From: Simplicispira hankyongi
Lineage (GTDB): Bacteria > Pseudomonadota > Gammaproteobacteria > Burkholderiales > Burkholderiaceae_C
Assembly: GCF_003570885.1 (NCBI RefSeq)
Contig: NZ_QXJC01000004.1
Coordinates: 62,001 to 126,000, forward strand
Direction of reading: 5' to 3'
Length of the DNA: 64,000 nt
Below the pieces are notes generated by a model that was not told where the DNA came from, searched no databases, and saw nothing but the letters and a program-made list of their open reading frames with translations. Below are positions 1 to 8,041 of the stretch, one piece after another (position 1 is the first letter of the stretch; each line of letters opens with the position of its first letter). The position numbers and the translations under genes were made by a program.

Positions 1-84
1 TCCTGGGGCACTTCGGAGTACGCGGTTCCGCACGGAAAATTTGATAAAAAAGTGACTCTAGCGCTTATGGGTAAAGCGCTATAA
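1..84 (+). CDS. 3' end of a gene cut by the window edge (uncertain)
   Basis: The first frame is open from base 1 to a TAA at 82-84. Its first dozen codons have mostly G or C in the third position, as real genes here do, whereas the second frame (stop at 53-55) does not. The residues begin SWGTSEYAVPHGKFDKK and then run into the dispersed palindrome, which would supply the last ten codons and the stop, as seems to happen in uvrA at the other end of the window. I do not recognise the protein. It could equally be non-coding sequence. Confidence 0.25.
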   Translation, partial: SWGTSEYAVPHGKFDKKVTLALMGKAL

Positions 85-92
85 GCTACCAA
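55..92. repeat. Dispersed AGCGCTT palindrome, copy 1
   Basis: TAGCGCTT, five bases, TAAAGCGCTA form an imperfect palindrome followed by TAAGCTACC. It belongs to the family seen also near 1.9, 3.1, 19.1, 23.2, 40.3, 52.6, 56.4 and 62.2 kb. Confidence 0.7.
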
Positions 93-105
93 TACAAGAG
101 CAACC

Positions 106-131
106 ACACGGCCTGCGCAAACAGGCCGTGT
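106..131 (-). terminator. Intrinsic-type terminator of fpr
   Basis: A perfect 10-bp stem (ACACGGCCTG / CAGGCCGTGT) with a 6-nt loop lies directly after the fpr stop codon (TAA at 134-132). Downstream on the minus strand the sequence is T-rich (TGGTTGCTCTTG) but lacks a clean U run. Confidence 0.65.
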
Positions 132-905
132 TTACTTCTCGACGAAAGCCCGTTCCACCACGAAGTCGCCCGGCTTGGTGGTGTTGCCTTCCTCGAAATC
201 GAGCTTTTCCAGCAGCGCCTTGATGGAGGCCAGCATCTCCGGGCTGCCGCACAGCATGGCGCGGTCTTCCAGCGGGTTGAGCGGCGGCAGGCCCAGGTCG
301 GCGGCGAGCTTGCCCGAGGTGATCAGGTCGGGAATGCGGCCCTGGTTGCGAAACGGCTCGCGCGTCACCGTGGGGTAGTACAAAAGCTGCTTGCTCACCA
401 TCTCGCCCAGGATCTCATGCGCCGGCAGTTCCTTGGTGAGGTAGTCGTGGTAGGCCAGCTCGGCCACCTGGCGCACGCCGTGGATCAGGATGACCTGCTC
501 GAAGCGCTCGTACGTCTCCGGGTCGCGGATCACGCTCATGAAGGGCGCGAGGCCCGTGCCGGTGGAAAACAGGTACAGGCGCTTGGCGGGCAGCAGGTAG
601 TCGATCAGCAGCGTGCCGGTGGGTTTCTTGCCAACGATGATGTTGTCGCCCACCTGGATGTGCTGCAGGCGCGAGGTCAGCGGGCCGTCCTGCACCTTGA
701 TGCTGAGGAATTCGAGGTGCTCCTCGTAGTTGGCGCTGACAATGCTGTAGGCGCGCAGCAGCGGCTTGTTGTTCACCATGAGGCCGATCATGGTGAAGTG
801 GCCGTTGGAAAACCGCAGGGCGGGGTCGCGCGTGGTGGTGAAGCTGAAAAGGCGGTCGGTCCAATGGTGAACCGAGAGCACGCGTTCTTCGTGGAAAGCA
901 CTCAT
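132..905 (-). CDS. fpr: Ferredoxin--NADP(+) reductase
   Basis: A 257-aa cytoplasmic flavoenzyme that moves electrons between NADPH and ferredoxin or flavodoxin, supporting Fe-S cluster repair and oxidative-stress defence. The N-terminal half is the FAD-binding barrel, with the family FAD motif RAYSIVSANYEE around residue 50. The C-terminal half is the NADP-binding domain (STGTGLAPF near residue 115, LCGSPEML near 218, and the C-terminal FVVERAFVEK typical of bacterial subclass-II Fpr). Length is normal. The gene stands alone, has a hairpin terminator immediately after its stop, and its 5' side faces the hydrolase gene across 323 bp. Confidence 0.95.
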   Translation of the reverse strand: MSAFHEERVLSVHHWTDRLFSFTTTRDPALRFSNGHFTMIGLMVNNKPLLRAYSIVSANYEEHLEFLSIKVQDGPLTSRLQHIQVGDNIIVGKKPTGTLLIDYLLPAKRLYLFSTGTGLAPFMSVIRDPETYERFEQVILIHGVRQVAELAYHDYLTKELPAHEILGEMVSKQLLYYPTVTREPFRNQGRIPDLITSGKLAADLGLPPLNPLEDRAMLCGSPEMLASIKALLEKLDFEEGNTTKPGDFVVERAFVEK

Positions 906-1228
906 GGTGGGATGCAGGCAGAGTCAGAAAAAGATGGCGCGAAGGGATGGTCCCGATTGCGGCCCGCGTAGAAAAGTCCTAGATAGACTGGCGGGCAATG
1001 GTCGCCATTGTCCTGCAAACCTCATAACCAATGGGGTTTCTCTTGTACCTAAATTGATATAAGGCAAGGCGAGAGGGCGATCCGCTCGCGCGAGGCACGC
1101 GCTGCGGAGTGCACTTGCAAAATACCGTTTGTGCCCGGCCCCGAAACGATGCGGCTATTCTCGGGCGAATCACGCTCCCGCCAGCCGCCCCCCTGGCGGC
1201 CCCTTGTGGGGCCATCTCACCACCACCC
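906..1228. other. Divergent intergenic region fpr / MBL hydrolase
   Basis: 323 bp without a convincing gene. It must contain the promoters of both flanking genes. I see no clear -35/-10 pair, no operator dyad and no RNA-like fold; part of it (about 1060-1130) is unusually rich in GCG/CGC. Confidence 0.4.
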
Positions 1229-1867
1229 ATGCTCCAGTACCTCACCGTTCCCGTTACGCCGTTCCAGCAGAACTGCTCCATCGTCTGGTGCGACGCCACC
1301 AAGGACGCCGCCATCATTGATCCGGGCGGTGACATCGACACGCTGCTGGCCGAAGTGCAGCATCTGGGCGTGCGCCTCAAGGCGATCTGGCTCACGCACG
1401 CCCATATCGACCATGCGGGCGCTACCGGTGAGCTGGCTGAGCAGTTGCAATTGCCCATCATCGGCCCGCACCCCGCCGACCAGTTCTGGATCGACGCGCT
1501 GCCGCAGCAAAGTGCCATGTTCGGTTTTCCACCCGCCAGGCCCTTCGCGCCGACGCGCTGGTTGCACGATGGCGACACGGTGCAAATCGGCAACGAGACA
1601 TTGAACGTTCGCCACTGCCCCGGCCACACGCCTGGACACGTGGTGTTCCATGCGCCGCAAATTGACCGCGCCTTTGTTGGCGACGTGCTGTTTGCCGGCA
1701 GCATAGGCCGCACCGATTTCCCCCAGGGCAACCACCAGCAGTTGATCGACAGCATCACCCAACGCCTCTGGCCCATGGGCGACCAGACGGTGTTCATCCC
1801 CGGCCACGGGCCGGAGAGCAGCTTCGGGCGCGAGCGGCGCAGCAACCCTTACGTGCAGGGCACCTAA
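1229..1867 (+). CDS. Metallo-beta-lactamase-fold hydrolase (glyoxalase II-like)
   Basis: A 212-aa cytoplasmic hydrolase of the glyoxalase-II-like branch. The metal ligands are visible: THAHIDHAG (HxHxDH motif, about residue 54), HCPGHTPGH (His ligand, about 131), the bridging aspartate in FVGDVLFAGSIGRTDFP (about 150) and the final His in IPGHGPESSFGRER (about 192). This full set predicts a binuclear metal site and thioester or similar hydrolysis; the substrate cannot be told. The frame is open from 1109, but family alignment (MLQYLTVPVTPFQQNC) favours the ATG at 1229, although no strong ribosome site precedes it. Confidence 0.88.
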   Translation: MLQYLTVPVTPFQQNCSIVWCDATKDAAIIDPGGDIDTLLAEVQHLGVRLKAIWLTHAHIDHAGATGELAEQLQLPIIGPHPADQFWIDALPQQSAMFGFPPARPFAPTRWLHDGDTVQIGNETLNVRHCPGHTPGHVVFHAPQIDRAFVGDVLFAGSIGRTDFPQGNHQQLIDSITQRLWPMGDQTVFIPGHGPESSFGRERRSNPYVQGT

Positions 1868-1881
1868 GACATTTTCACTAT

Positions 1882-1925
1882 CTTATTGATAGCTTATAGC
1901 GCCCGCCAAATAAGCGTAAAACGTC
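1882..1925 (-). repeat. Dispersed AGCGCTT palindrome, copy 2
   Basis: Read on the minus strand this is TACGCTTATTTGGCGGGCGC followed by TATAAGCTATCAATAAG: a degenerate copy of the same element, lying 15 bp after the hydrolase stop codon. Confidence 0.55.
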
Positions 1926-1944
1926 TTTCTTCTTAAGATTTTCA

Positions 1945-2060
1945 TGCCTCAGCCGCCACGGCCACCTCGTTGCCGCCCAATGGGAGCGGGTCGAGGATGC
2001 CGGCGTGAAAAGCAAGCTTGCCCCCGGCATGCAGAAAGCCTTGATCGGCTTGCTGCCCAT
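1945..2060 (+). pseudogene. Possible decayed gene fragment
   Basis: After an in-frame TAA at 1933 the plus strand is open with strongly GC-biased third positions and reads RHGHLVAAQWERVEDAGV, then KSKLAPGMQKALIGLLP, before running antisense into the exporter gene. There is no good start codon upstream. It resembles a coding remnant more than its opposite-strand frames do, but I cannot assign a family, and it may simply be non-coding. Confidence 0.2.
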
Positions 2061-3010
2061 CAGACGCTTCCTTCTCCGTCTGCCGGCAGAGCGCCCTTGC
2101 CACCCTCCGCAGCGCGGCGGCGACTGGCCTGCGCGCGCAGTTCGGCCCAGATCACCAGCAGCAGCCCCGCCAGCACGCCTGCCAACCCCCAGAACGCCAT
2201 GGCCGAAGGCGCTTCGCCTACCACCGCAATGGCCAGCGCAAACGCCGTCACCGGCTCGGCCAGCGCCAGGGTCACCGCCGTGGCGCCGCTGATATGGCGC
2301 AGGGCGTGGCTGAACAGCAGGTAGGCCACCCCGGTCGCGACCAGGCCCAGATAGGCCACGATGGCCCAAGTGGCCCCCGGCGCCCTCAAAGGCCCTCCCA
2401 GTACGCTTGCCACCGGCAGCGACAGCAAGGCCGCCGTACCAAACACCGCCAAGTTGGCGCTGGCCGCGCCCGACTGCGCCACCAGCGGTTTATTGAGCAG
2501 CGCATACGCCGCGTACGCCAGCCCCGCCAGCAGACACAGCGCGATACCCGCCAGCGGCGCACTGACCGACGCGTGCCCGTTGAGCGCCATGGCCGCACCG
2601 CCGGCCACGCCCAGCAACGTGCCGGCCCACCACACCGGCGCAGGCCAGCGGCGCTGCGCCAGCGTCTGCATCAGCCCCGCCCAGATCGGCCCGCTGCCGA
2701 TGGCGATAGCGGTGCCCAGGGCCACGCCGCTGGCCTTCACGCCGGCAAAGAAGCTCAGGTTGTACGCCGCCACGCACGCGCCTGCCAGCAGCACGGGGCG
2801 CCACGGCAGCCTGGCCGCACTGGCGCGCCCCCACAGGGCCGGCGCTGCCAGCAAGGCAAAAAACCCACTGGCCACCGCCAGGCGCAGCGCGCCCACCCAG
2901 TACGGGGACAGCCCCGCGGGGGCCAGGCTTTGCGCCGTGCCGGTGGTGCCCCAGAGCATGGCGGCGAGCAGCACCATGGCGATACCACGGGTGGAATGGG
3001 AAGTCGTCAT
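2060..3010 (-). CDS. EamA/DMT-family exporter
   Basis: A 316-aa inner-membrane protein with ten predicted hydrophobic helices in two repeated halves, the architecture of the drug/metabolite transporter EamA family. Helix 1 carries LLAAMLWGTTGTAQ, and the second half opens with GIALCLLAGLAYAAYALLNK and contains the family-typical LALAEPVTAF. The substrate cannot be predicted; relatives export amino acids and other metabolites. The start at 3010 (MTTSHSTRG) is chosen because the frame upstream of it lacks membrane character. It is flanked downstream by the hydrolase gene (convergent) and upstream by the AraC gene. Confidence 0.85.
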   Translation of the reverse strand: MTTSHSTRGIAMVLLAAMLWGTTGTAQSLAPAGLSPYWVGALRLAVASGFFALLAAPALWGRASAARLPWRPVLLAGACVAAYNLSFFAGVKASGVALGTAIAIGSGPIWAGLMQTLAQRRWPAPVWWAGTLLGVAGGAAMALNGHASVSAPLAGIALCLLAGLAYAAYALLNKPLVAQSGAASANLAVFGTAALLSLPVASVLGGPLRAPGATWAIVAYLGLVATGVAYLLFSHALRHISGATAVTLALAEPVTAFALAIAVVGEAPSAMAFWGLAGVLAGLLLVIWAELRAQASRRRAAEGGKGALPADGEGSV

Positions 3011-3082
3011 GCCTGCGATGGTGCCGCCCCCGGCCCGCGCAAATGTCGAGCAACGCGCGAAGTGCATGGCCCATGAATTTTG

Positions 3083-3139
3083 GTAAAAACGGCTGCAGCG
3101 CTTTCCTGTAGAGCGCTAGAAGCTCTCGAATCAGGAGCA
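3083..3139 (-). repeat. Dispersed AGCGCTT palindrome, copy 3
   Basis: The arms AGCGCTTTCCTGTAGAGCGCT are followed by AGAAGCTCTCGAATCAGGAGCA. The element overlaps the 3' end of the AraC gene, so the last codons and TGA of that gene lie inside it. Confidence 0.65.
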
Positions 3140-3817
3140 ATCAGGCGGCCGGCGCAGCCCGCGGGCGCCCAGACCCCGTTCGCGCCGCAGGGCAAAGCCC
3201 AGGGCGCTGGCGCTGGCGTAGCCCAGTTGCAGCGCGGTGGCTTCCAGTGACTGGCCGCGCGCCAGCAGGCGCTGCGCCGCGTCCAGCCGCAGCGCGCGCA
3301 GCCAGGCCTGGGGCGTCTGGCCTGTCAGCTCGCGCCAGCGGGCGTGAAAGCGCTGCGTGCTCAAGGCGCACAGCGCCGCCATGCGGGCGGTGGGCCAGGG
3401 CTCGTGCAGGGCGGCTCCCACGGTCCGTGCCACCTGCTCGGGCCGGATGGCGCGGCGCGCCAGCACCCGCCGGGCCTGCAAAATCTGCTGGAGCCGCGCG
3501 GCCGCATCGTCGCTCGCGCTCCAGCCCAGCTGCGCAGGTGCCACGGCAAAGCGCCTGATACGCTCAACGCCAGGCTGCGCAGGCGCATCGATGACCAGCA
3601 GGCGCGCACCCGGCAGCGCCAGAAAACCGTGCCGCGTACCGGCCGGCACCACCAGGCCGCACGCAGTGTCGACAAAAGCGGCGCGGCCGTTCACCTCCAG
3701 CTCCATGCGCCCGCGCAGCGCGTAGAGCACCTGGGCGTGGTCGTGCGCGTGCGCCGCGTGTTCGCCGCTGTACTGGCGCACGGAAAGCAGGGGCACGAGA
3801 ACCGGGGCATGGGCCAT
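3131..3817 (-). CDS. AraC-family transcriptional regulator
   Basis: A 228-aa regulator. Residues about 10-90 form a cupin sensor domain (HAHDHAQVLYALRG, then VVPAGTRHGFLAL), and the last 100 residues carry the AraC double helix-turn-helix (LCALSTQRFHARWRELTGQT, then ATALQLGYASASALGFALRR). The start at 3817 gives a normal-length protein; the open frame extends much further upstream only because it lies antisense to ampG. It is divergent from ampG across 60 bp, so it may regulate itself or that gene. Its final residues are encoded by a dispersed repeat. Confidence 0.88.
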   Translation of the reverse strand: MAHAPVLVPLLSVRQYSGEHAAHAHDHAQVLYALRGRMELEVNGRAAFVDTACGLVVPAGTRHGFLALPGARLLVIDAPAQPGVERIRRFAVAPAQLGWSASDDAAARLQQILQARRVLARRAIRPEQVARTVGAALHEPWPTARMAALCALSTQRFHARWRELTGQTPQAWLRALRLDAAQRLLARGQSLEATALQLGYASASALGFALRRERGLGARGLRRPPDCS

Positions 3818-3877
3818 GGACGCATGGTAGCGGCGCGGGCATGCGGATAATCCTCTGAACACTTTGGGTTCCCGAAT

Positions 3878-5212
3878 ATGCCCCCAGCGACTTCCCCCGC
3901 CCCCGCGAGCCGCCGCAGCTGGCGCGAGGCCTGGCTCATTTACCTGGAGCCGGCGAGCCTGCGCATGCTCACGCTGGGGTTTTCGGCCGGGCTGCCCCTG
4001 CTGCTGGTGCTGGGCACGCTCAGCTTCTGGCTGCGCGAGGCGGGCGTGGACCGCACCACGATCGGGTACCTGAGCTGGGTGGGGCTGGCTTACGCATTCA
4101 AGTGGGTCTGGGCGCCGCTGGTGGACCGGCTGCCGCTGCCGCTGCTGACGCGCGCGCTCGGGCGGCGGCGCAGCTGGCTGCTGCTGTCGCAGGCGATGGT
4201 GATCGCCGGCCTGGCGGGCATGGCGGGGAGCGACCCGCGCGTCGCCCTGACCCCCATGGTGTGGTGCGCCCTGGCCGTGGCCTTTGGCTCGGCCACGCAG
4301 GACATTGCGCTGGACGCCTTTCGCATCGAATCGGCCGACACCGAGCGCCAGGCGGCGCTGGCCGCCACCTACCAGACGGGCTACCGCCTGGCCATGATCT
4401 GGGCCGGCGCCGGTGTGCTGTGGGTGGCCGCGCGCGCCGAGCTGGCGGGCGTGGCCGGCTACCAGCAGGGCGCCTGGAAGACGGCCTACCTGGTGATGGC
4501 CGCCTCGATGCTGGTGGGCACCGTCACGGTGCTGCTCTCGCGCGAGCCGGCGCCGCGCCCGCTGCCGCCATCGCGCAACCTCGGCGAGTGGCTGCGCGGC
4601 GCGCTCATCGACCCGTTTGCCGACTTCCTCAGCCGCTACGGCTGGCAGGCCGTGCTGATCCTGTCGCTGATCGCCATCTACCGCATCAGCGATGTGGTGA
4701 TGGGCATCATGGCCAACCCGTTTTACGTGGACATGGGCTACACCAAGGACGAGGTCGCCGCCGTCACCAAAGTGTTCGGCGTGCTGATGACGCTCGCTGG
4801 CGCGTTCCTGGGCGGCGCGCTGGCGCTGCGCATGGGGGTGATGCGGGTGCTGATGCTGGGCGCTGTGCTCTCGGCCGCCAGCAACCTGCTGTTTGCCTGG
4901 CTGGGCACGCGTGGACACGACCTGACGGGCCTGGTGCTCGTCATCTCGGCGGACAACCTCTCGGGCGGCATTGCGTCGGCGGCGTTCATCGCCTACCTCT
5001 CGGGCCTGACGAATGTGCAGTATTCGGCCACGCAGTACGCGCTGCTGAGCTCCGTGATGCTGCTGCTGCCGAAATGGATCGCCGGGTTTTCCGGCCGCTT
5101 CGTTGACGCCTACGGTTACACGAACTTCTTCCTGGCTACCGCACTGCTGGGTCTTCCCGTGCTCATCCTGGTGGCATTCGCTTCAAGGCAGAAAAATGCC
5201 GTTTCCGCATGA
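3878..5212 (+). CDS. ampG: AmpG-family muropeptide permease (MFS)
   Basis: A 444-aa inner-membrane transporter with about 12 helices. AmpG imports GlcNAc-anhydroMurNAc muropeptides for cell-wall recycling and, where AmpR/AmpC exist, for beta-lactamase induction. Diagnostic stretches include LGFSAGLPLLLVLGTLSFWL (helix 1), YAFKWVWAPLVDRLPLPLL, FGSATQDIALDAFRIES and DNLSGGIASAAFIAYLSGL, all characteristic of the AmpG/PAT family. Length is at the short end for AmpG, which in many betaproteobacteria lacks the extra C-terminal helices. It is divergent from the AraC gene and upstream of a two-component pair on the same strand. Confidence 0.9.
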   Translation: MPPATSPAPASRRSWREAWLIYLEPASLRMLTLGFSAGLPLLLVLGTLSFWLREAGVDRTTIGYLSWVGLAYAFKWVWAPLVDRLPLPLLTRALGRRRSWLLLSQAMVIAGLAGMAGSDPRVALTPMVWCALAVAFGSATQDIALDAFRIESADTERQAALAATYQTGYRLAMIWAGAGVLWVAARAELAGVAGYQQGAWKTAYLVMAASMLVGTVTVLLSREPAPRPLPPSRNLGEWLRGALIDPFADFLSRYGWQAVLILSLIAIYRISDVVMGIMANPFYVDMGYTKDEVAAVTKVFGVLMTLAGAFLGGALALRMGVMRVLMLGAVLSAASNLLFAWLGTRGHDLTGLVLVISADNLSGGIASAAFIAYLSGLTNVQYSATQYALLSSVMLLLPKWIAGFSGRFVDAYGYTNFFLATALLGLPVLILVAFASRQKNAVSA

Positions 5213-5262
5213 CAGACAAGAGAATACAGCTACAACATGTATAGCACTTCTCTGAGAACGTA

Positions 5263-5278
5263 TTTACCTCGGCTTTAC
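5263..5278 (+). promoter_or_regulatory. Possible response-regulator direct repeat
   Basis: TTTAC-CTCGGC-TTTAC: two identical pentamers exactly 11 bp apart, the spacing used by OmpR/PhoB-family dimers, 63 bp before the response-regulator start. It could be an autoregulatory site; such short repeats also occur by chance. Confidence 0.3.
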
Positions 5279-5340
5279 GCCTGCTTCAAGCCCGCGAGAT
5301 GCGGGGCCACCACCATGCTCATCCCAACCCCGGAATTGCC

Positions 5341-6060
5341 ATGACCACCCAGTTGCTGATGATTGAAGACGACAGCCGCCTCGCGCAGATGGTGGTGGAG
5401 TACCTCGGGCAATCGGGCATGCAGGTGGCGCACTGTGGCGACGGGCAGAGCGGCCTGGCCAGGCTGCAGGAGGTGGGCGGCAGCACGGCGTTGCCCGACC
5501 TCGTCATCCTGGACCTGATGCTGCCCGACATGGATGGGCTCGACGTCTGCCGCAACATCCGCGGCATGCAGGGCCCCGCCGCGCGCGTGCCGGTGCTCAT
5601 GCTGACGGCCAAGGGCGACCCCATGGACCGCATCATCGGCCTGGAACTTGGCGCCGACGACTACCTGCCTAAGCCCTTCGAGCCGCGCGAGCTGCTGGCG
5701 CGCATCCGCGCCGTGCTGCGCCGCCGCACCGAAGGCGGCGCACCGCAGGCGCAGGCCCTGCGCTTTGGCGCGCTTGAGATCGATCGCGATGCCCGCACCG
5801 TCACGGTGGCGGGCCAGCCCTGCGAGCTCACGTCTTACCAGTTCGACCTGCTGGTGGCCATGGCCGAGCGCGCCGGCCGGGTGCTGACGCGCGACCAGAT
5901 CATGGAGGCCGTGCGCGGCCGCGAGCTTGAAGCCTTCGACCGCTCCATCGACGTGCACATGGGCCGCATTCGCGCCGCCATCGAGGACGATGCGAAGAAC
6001 CCGCGCCGCATTCTCACCGTGCGCGGCGTGGGCTACGTGTTCGCAAAACAGCAAGACTGA
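5341..6060 (+). CDS. OmpR-family response regulator (RstA-like)
   Basis: A 239-aa two-component regulator. The receiver domain (residues about 3-120) has the acidic pocket IEDD, the phospho-acceptor Asp in LVILDLMLPDMDGLDV, the Thr of MLTAKGD and the Lys of DYLPKPFEPRELL. The C-terminal winged helix spans about 140-235, ending ILTVRGVGYVFAKQQD. The whole resembles E. coli RstA in the DRSIDVHMGRIR region. The start at 5341 is the first ATG giving a normal receiver. The kinase gene follows after 7 bp, so they form an operon. The stimulus is unknown. Confidence 0.92.
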   Translation: MTTQLLMIEDDSRLAQMVVEYLGQSGMQVAHCGDGQSGLARLQEVGGSTALPDLVILDLMLPDMDGLDVCRNIRGMQGPAARVPVLMLTAKGDPMDRIIGLELGADDYLPKPFEPRELLARIRAVLRRRTEGGAPQAQALRFGALEIDRDARTVTVAGQPCELTSYQFDLLVAMAERAGRVLTRDQIMEAVRGRELEAFDRSIDVHMGRIRAAIEDDAKNPRRILTVRGVGYVFAKQQD

Positions 6061-6067
6061 CCGGCTC

Positions 6068-7285
6068 ATGCTGTCGCTGTTTTCCCGCCGCCTTTACCTG
6101 CGCATCTGGCTGGCCGTCGTGGGCGGCGTGGCCGTGCTGACGCTGGCCGTTGGCTGGGCCTGGCGCATTGCAGCCGAACAGAATGAAGTGCAAAGGGTGC
6201 AAACGCAGCGCGAAGTGCGGGTCATCAATGGGCAGGGCGACATTCTGGGCAGCGGCGTGGCGCAGCGGGTCCCCGGCGAAGGCATTGAATTCAAGGTCGA
6301 ACTCGATTCCGGCGCTTCCTACACCTTGCTGGTGGCACCGCGCCAGCCGCGTCCACGGGACGAGCGGGGGCCGCGCGGACGCGAAGCCGCTTTCTGGACC
6401 AGGCCACCCTTTGGCTTTCTGTGGATGCTGGGCGTGGTGGGCATTGCGGTGGCCCTTGGCGTGTTCCCCATCATCCGCAGGCTCTTGCTGCGGCTCGACA
6501 TCCTGCAGCGCGGCGTGCAGCGCTTTGGCGCTGGCGACCTTGCGGCGCGCGTCCCGGTGCAGGGCCACGACGAGGTGGCAGACCTCTCGCGCCAATTCAA
6601 CGCCGCTGCAGAGCGGATCGAGGCCTTGGTGCAATCGCACAAGTCCTTGCTGGCCAATGCCTCGCACGAATTGCGATCGCCGCTGACCCGCATCCGCATG
6701 GGCCTCGAACTGATGGACGGCAACCAGCCCTCGGCGCAGTTCCGGCGCGAGATCGAGCGCAACGTCGCTGAACTGGACCAACTGGTCGAAGAAATCCTGC
6801 TCGCCAGCCGATTGGATGCGCACGAGGCCGACGTGGGCGATATCGAAGCGGTAGACCTGGTCGGGCTGGCTGCAGAGGAATGCTCCCGCGTGAACGCAGA
6901 CCTGGAGGCAGGGGCCGCCGATATCGAGGTGCGCGGCGTCGCCAAGCTGCTGCGCCGCGCGCTGCGCAACCTCCTGGAAAACGCACACCGCTACAGCCAG
7001 GGGCCGATCACCCTGAGCATTGCGAGCCGCCAGGGCTGGGCCGAAGTGCGGGTGTGCGACCGCGGGCCGGGCGTGCCGCCGGCGCAGCGCGAACGCATCT
7101 TTGAGCCCTTCTACCGCCTGCCGGGTGCGAGCGAGCGTGCCGGCGGCGTGGGGCTCGGGCTGGCGCTGGTGCGCTCAATTGTCGGGCGCCACCAGGGCAG
7201 CGTCCACTGTGAAGACCACGCGGGCGGGGGAGCCTGCTTCGTGCTGCGCTTGCCACTGGCGCAGCGGGCGCCTGGGCCTGTTTGA
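6068..7285 (+). CDS. Sensor histidine kinase (RstB-like)
   Basis: A 405-aa membrane kinase paired with the preceding regulator. It has a first membrane helix (about residues 9-30), a short periplasmic segment rich in Arg/Pro (PRPRDERGPRGREA), a second helix (about 118-138), HAMP, and the phospho-acceptor box LLANASHELRSPLTRIRMGL near residue 200. The HATPase domain shows the N box LRNLLENAHRYS, the G1 box VCDRGPGVPP and the G2 box GVGLGLALVRSI. The small periplasmic domain (about 85 aa) suggests a simple ligand, ion or membrane-state signal. The 3' end converges with the LPS cluster, separated by 9 bp. Confidence 0.9.
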   Translation: MLSLFSRRLYLRIWLAVVGGVAVLTLAVGWAWRIAAEQNEVQRVQTQREVRVINGQGDILGSGVAQRVPGEGIEFKVELDSGASYTLLVAPRQPRPRDERGPRGREAAFWTRPPFGFLWMLGVVGIAVALGVFPIIRRLLLRLDILQRGVQRFGAGDLAARVPVQGHDEVADLSRQFNAAAERIEALVQSHKSLLANASHELRSPLTRIRMGLELMDGNQPSAQFRREIERNVAELDQLVEEILLASRLDAHEADVGDIEAVDLVGLAAEECSRVNADLEAGAADIEVRGVAKLLRRALRNLLENAHRYSQGPITLSIASRQGWAEVRVCDRGPGVPPAQRERIFEPFYRLPGASERAGGVGLGLALVRSIVGRHQGSVHCEDHAGGGACFVLRLPLAQRAPGPV

Positions 7286-7294
7286 ACGCCCCCG

Positions 7295-8041
7295 TCACCA
7301 CCACCGCGTGCGATCGCGCGTGTGGCGTTGGCGAAAACGCGAAAACACATTGTCGTTGGCCGGCTGCTGCAGCCGTTCAAAGATGACCATGACGATGCCA
7401 GCCAGCGGGTGCACGGCGCAAATGCTCTCCAGCCGCCAGCGCATGTTGCGCAAAGTGTCGTCCGTGCCCGCGACAAAGGCCGACAGGCCATCGCACAGGC
7501 CGATACGGCGCGACTGCAGCGCGGCGAGGGCCTGTGGGTCGTCGGTGGCGCCGGCTTGCGCCTGAAGAAAGCGCTCGGTTTCCTGCAATTTCACGGTGTT
7601 GACCAGCAGCACGCCGTTCATCAGCGCGGCGCGCAGCGCCAGGTCCGGATGGTGATCGATCAAGGTGTCGCAGGCAGCCACCAGCCAGCGCAGGTCCAGG
7701 TGCTCGGTGAGAAAGGCCCGCTCGGCCAACCACAGGTGCTTGAAGCGCGCGAAGTTCCGCGCCACCTCGGACTCGCGGCGGATCAGCACGATCAACGCCG
7801 CGTGGTGGTACAGCAATTGCGGGCGGCCGACAAATTCCTGCCGCAGGCGCTGCAGGTGGGCTTGCAAGTCGGGCAGCGAGCCATAGGCGTATTCGGCCAC
7901 GTCGCCGGGCACCAGAGTGTGCTTGAGCGCTTCAAGATCGTCGCCCAGCAGATCGCCCGCCAGCGCGCGTGCGCCAAAGCGCCGGCGGTAGCGGTTGAAC
8001 GAGAACCACTTTTCGATACGTGTCTTGCGGCGGCGGCTCAT
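7295..8041 (-). CDS. Unknown protein closing the LPS glycosyltransferase cluster
   Basis: A 248-aa, probably cytoplasmic protein, mostly helical and rich in Leu, Arg and Ala, with a basic N-terminus (MSRRRKTRIEKWFSFNRYRR). There is no signal peptide, no clear membrane helix and no glycosyltransferase motif that I recognise. It is the last gene of the cluster and its ATG overlaps the upstream stop codon (ATGA), so it is translationally coupled to the GT32-like gene and very probably acts in the same envelope-polysaccharide process. Its function is unassigned. Confidence 0.75.
   Translation of the reverse strand: MSRRRKTRIEKWFSFNRYRRRFGARALAGDLLGDDLEALKHTLVPGDVAEYAYGSLPDLQAHLQRLRQEFVGRPQLLYHHAALIVLIRRESEVARNFARFKHLWLAERAFLTEHLDLRWLVAACDTLIDHHPDLALRAALMNGVLLVNTVKLQETERFLQAQAGATDDPQALAALQSRRIGLCDGLSAFVAGTDDTLRNMRWRLESICAVHPLAGIVMVIFERLQQPANDNVFSRFRQRHTRDRTRWW

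Noticed and set aside
3818-4918. Long minus-strand extension upstream of the AraC gene, open to 4918
   Set aside because: It lies entirely antisense to ampG; its translation is His/Gln/Ala/Arg-rich low-complexity sequence typical of a frame opposite a GC-rich gene. The AraC protein is complete from 3817.
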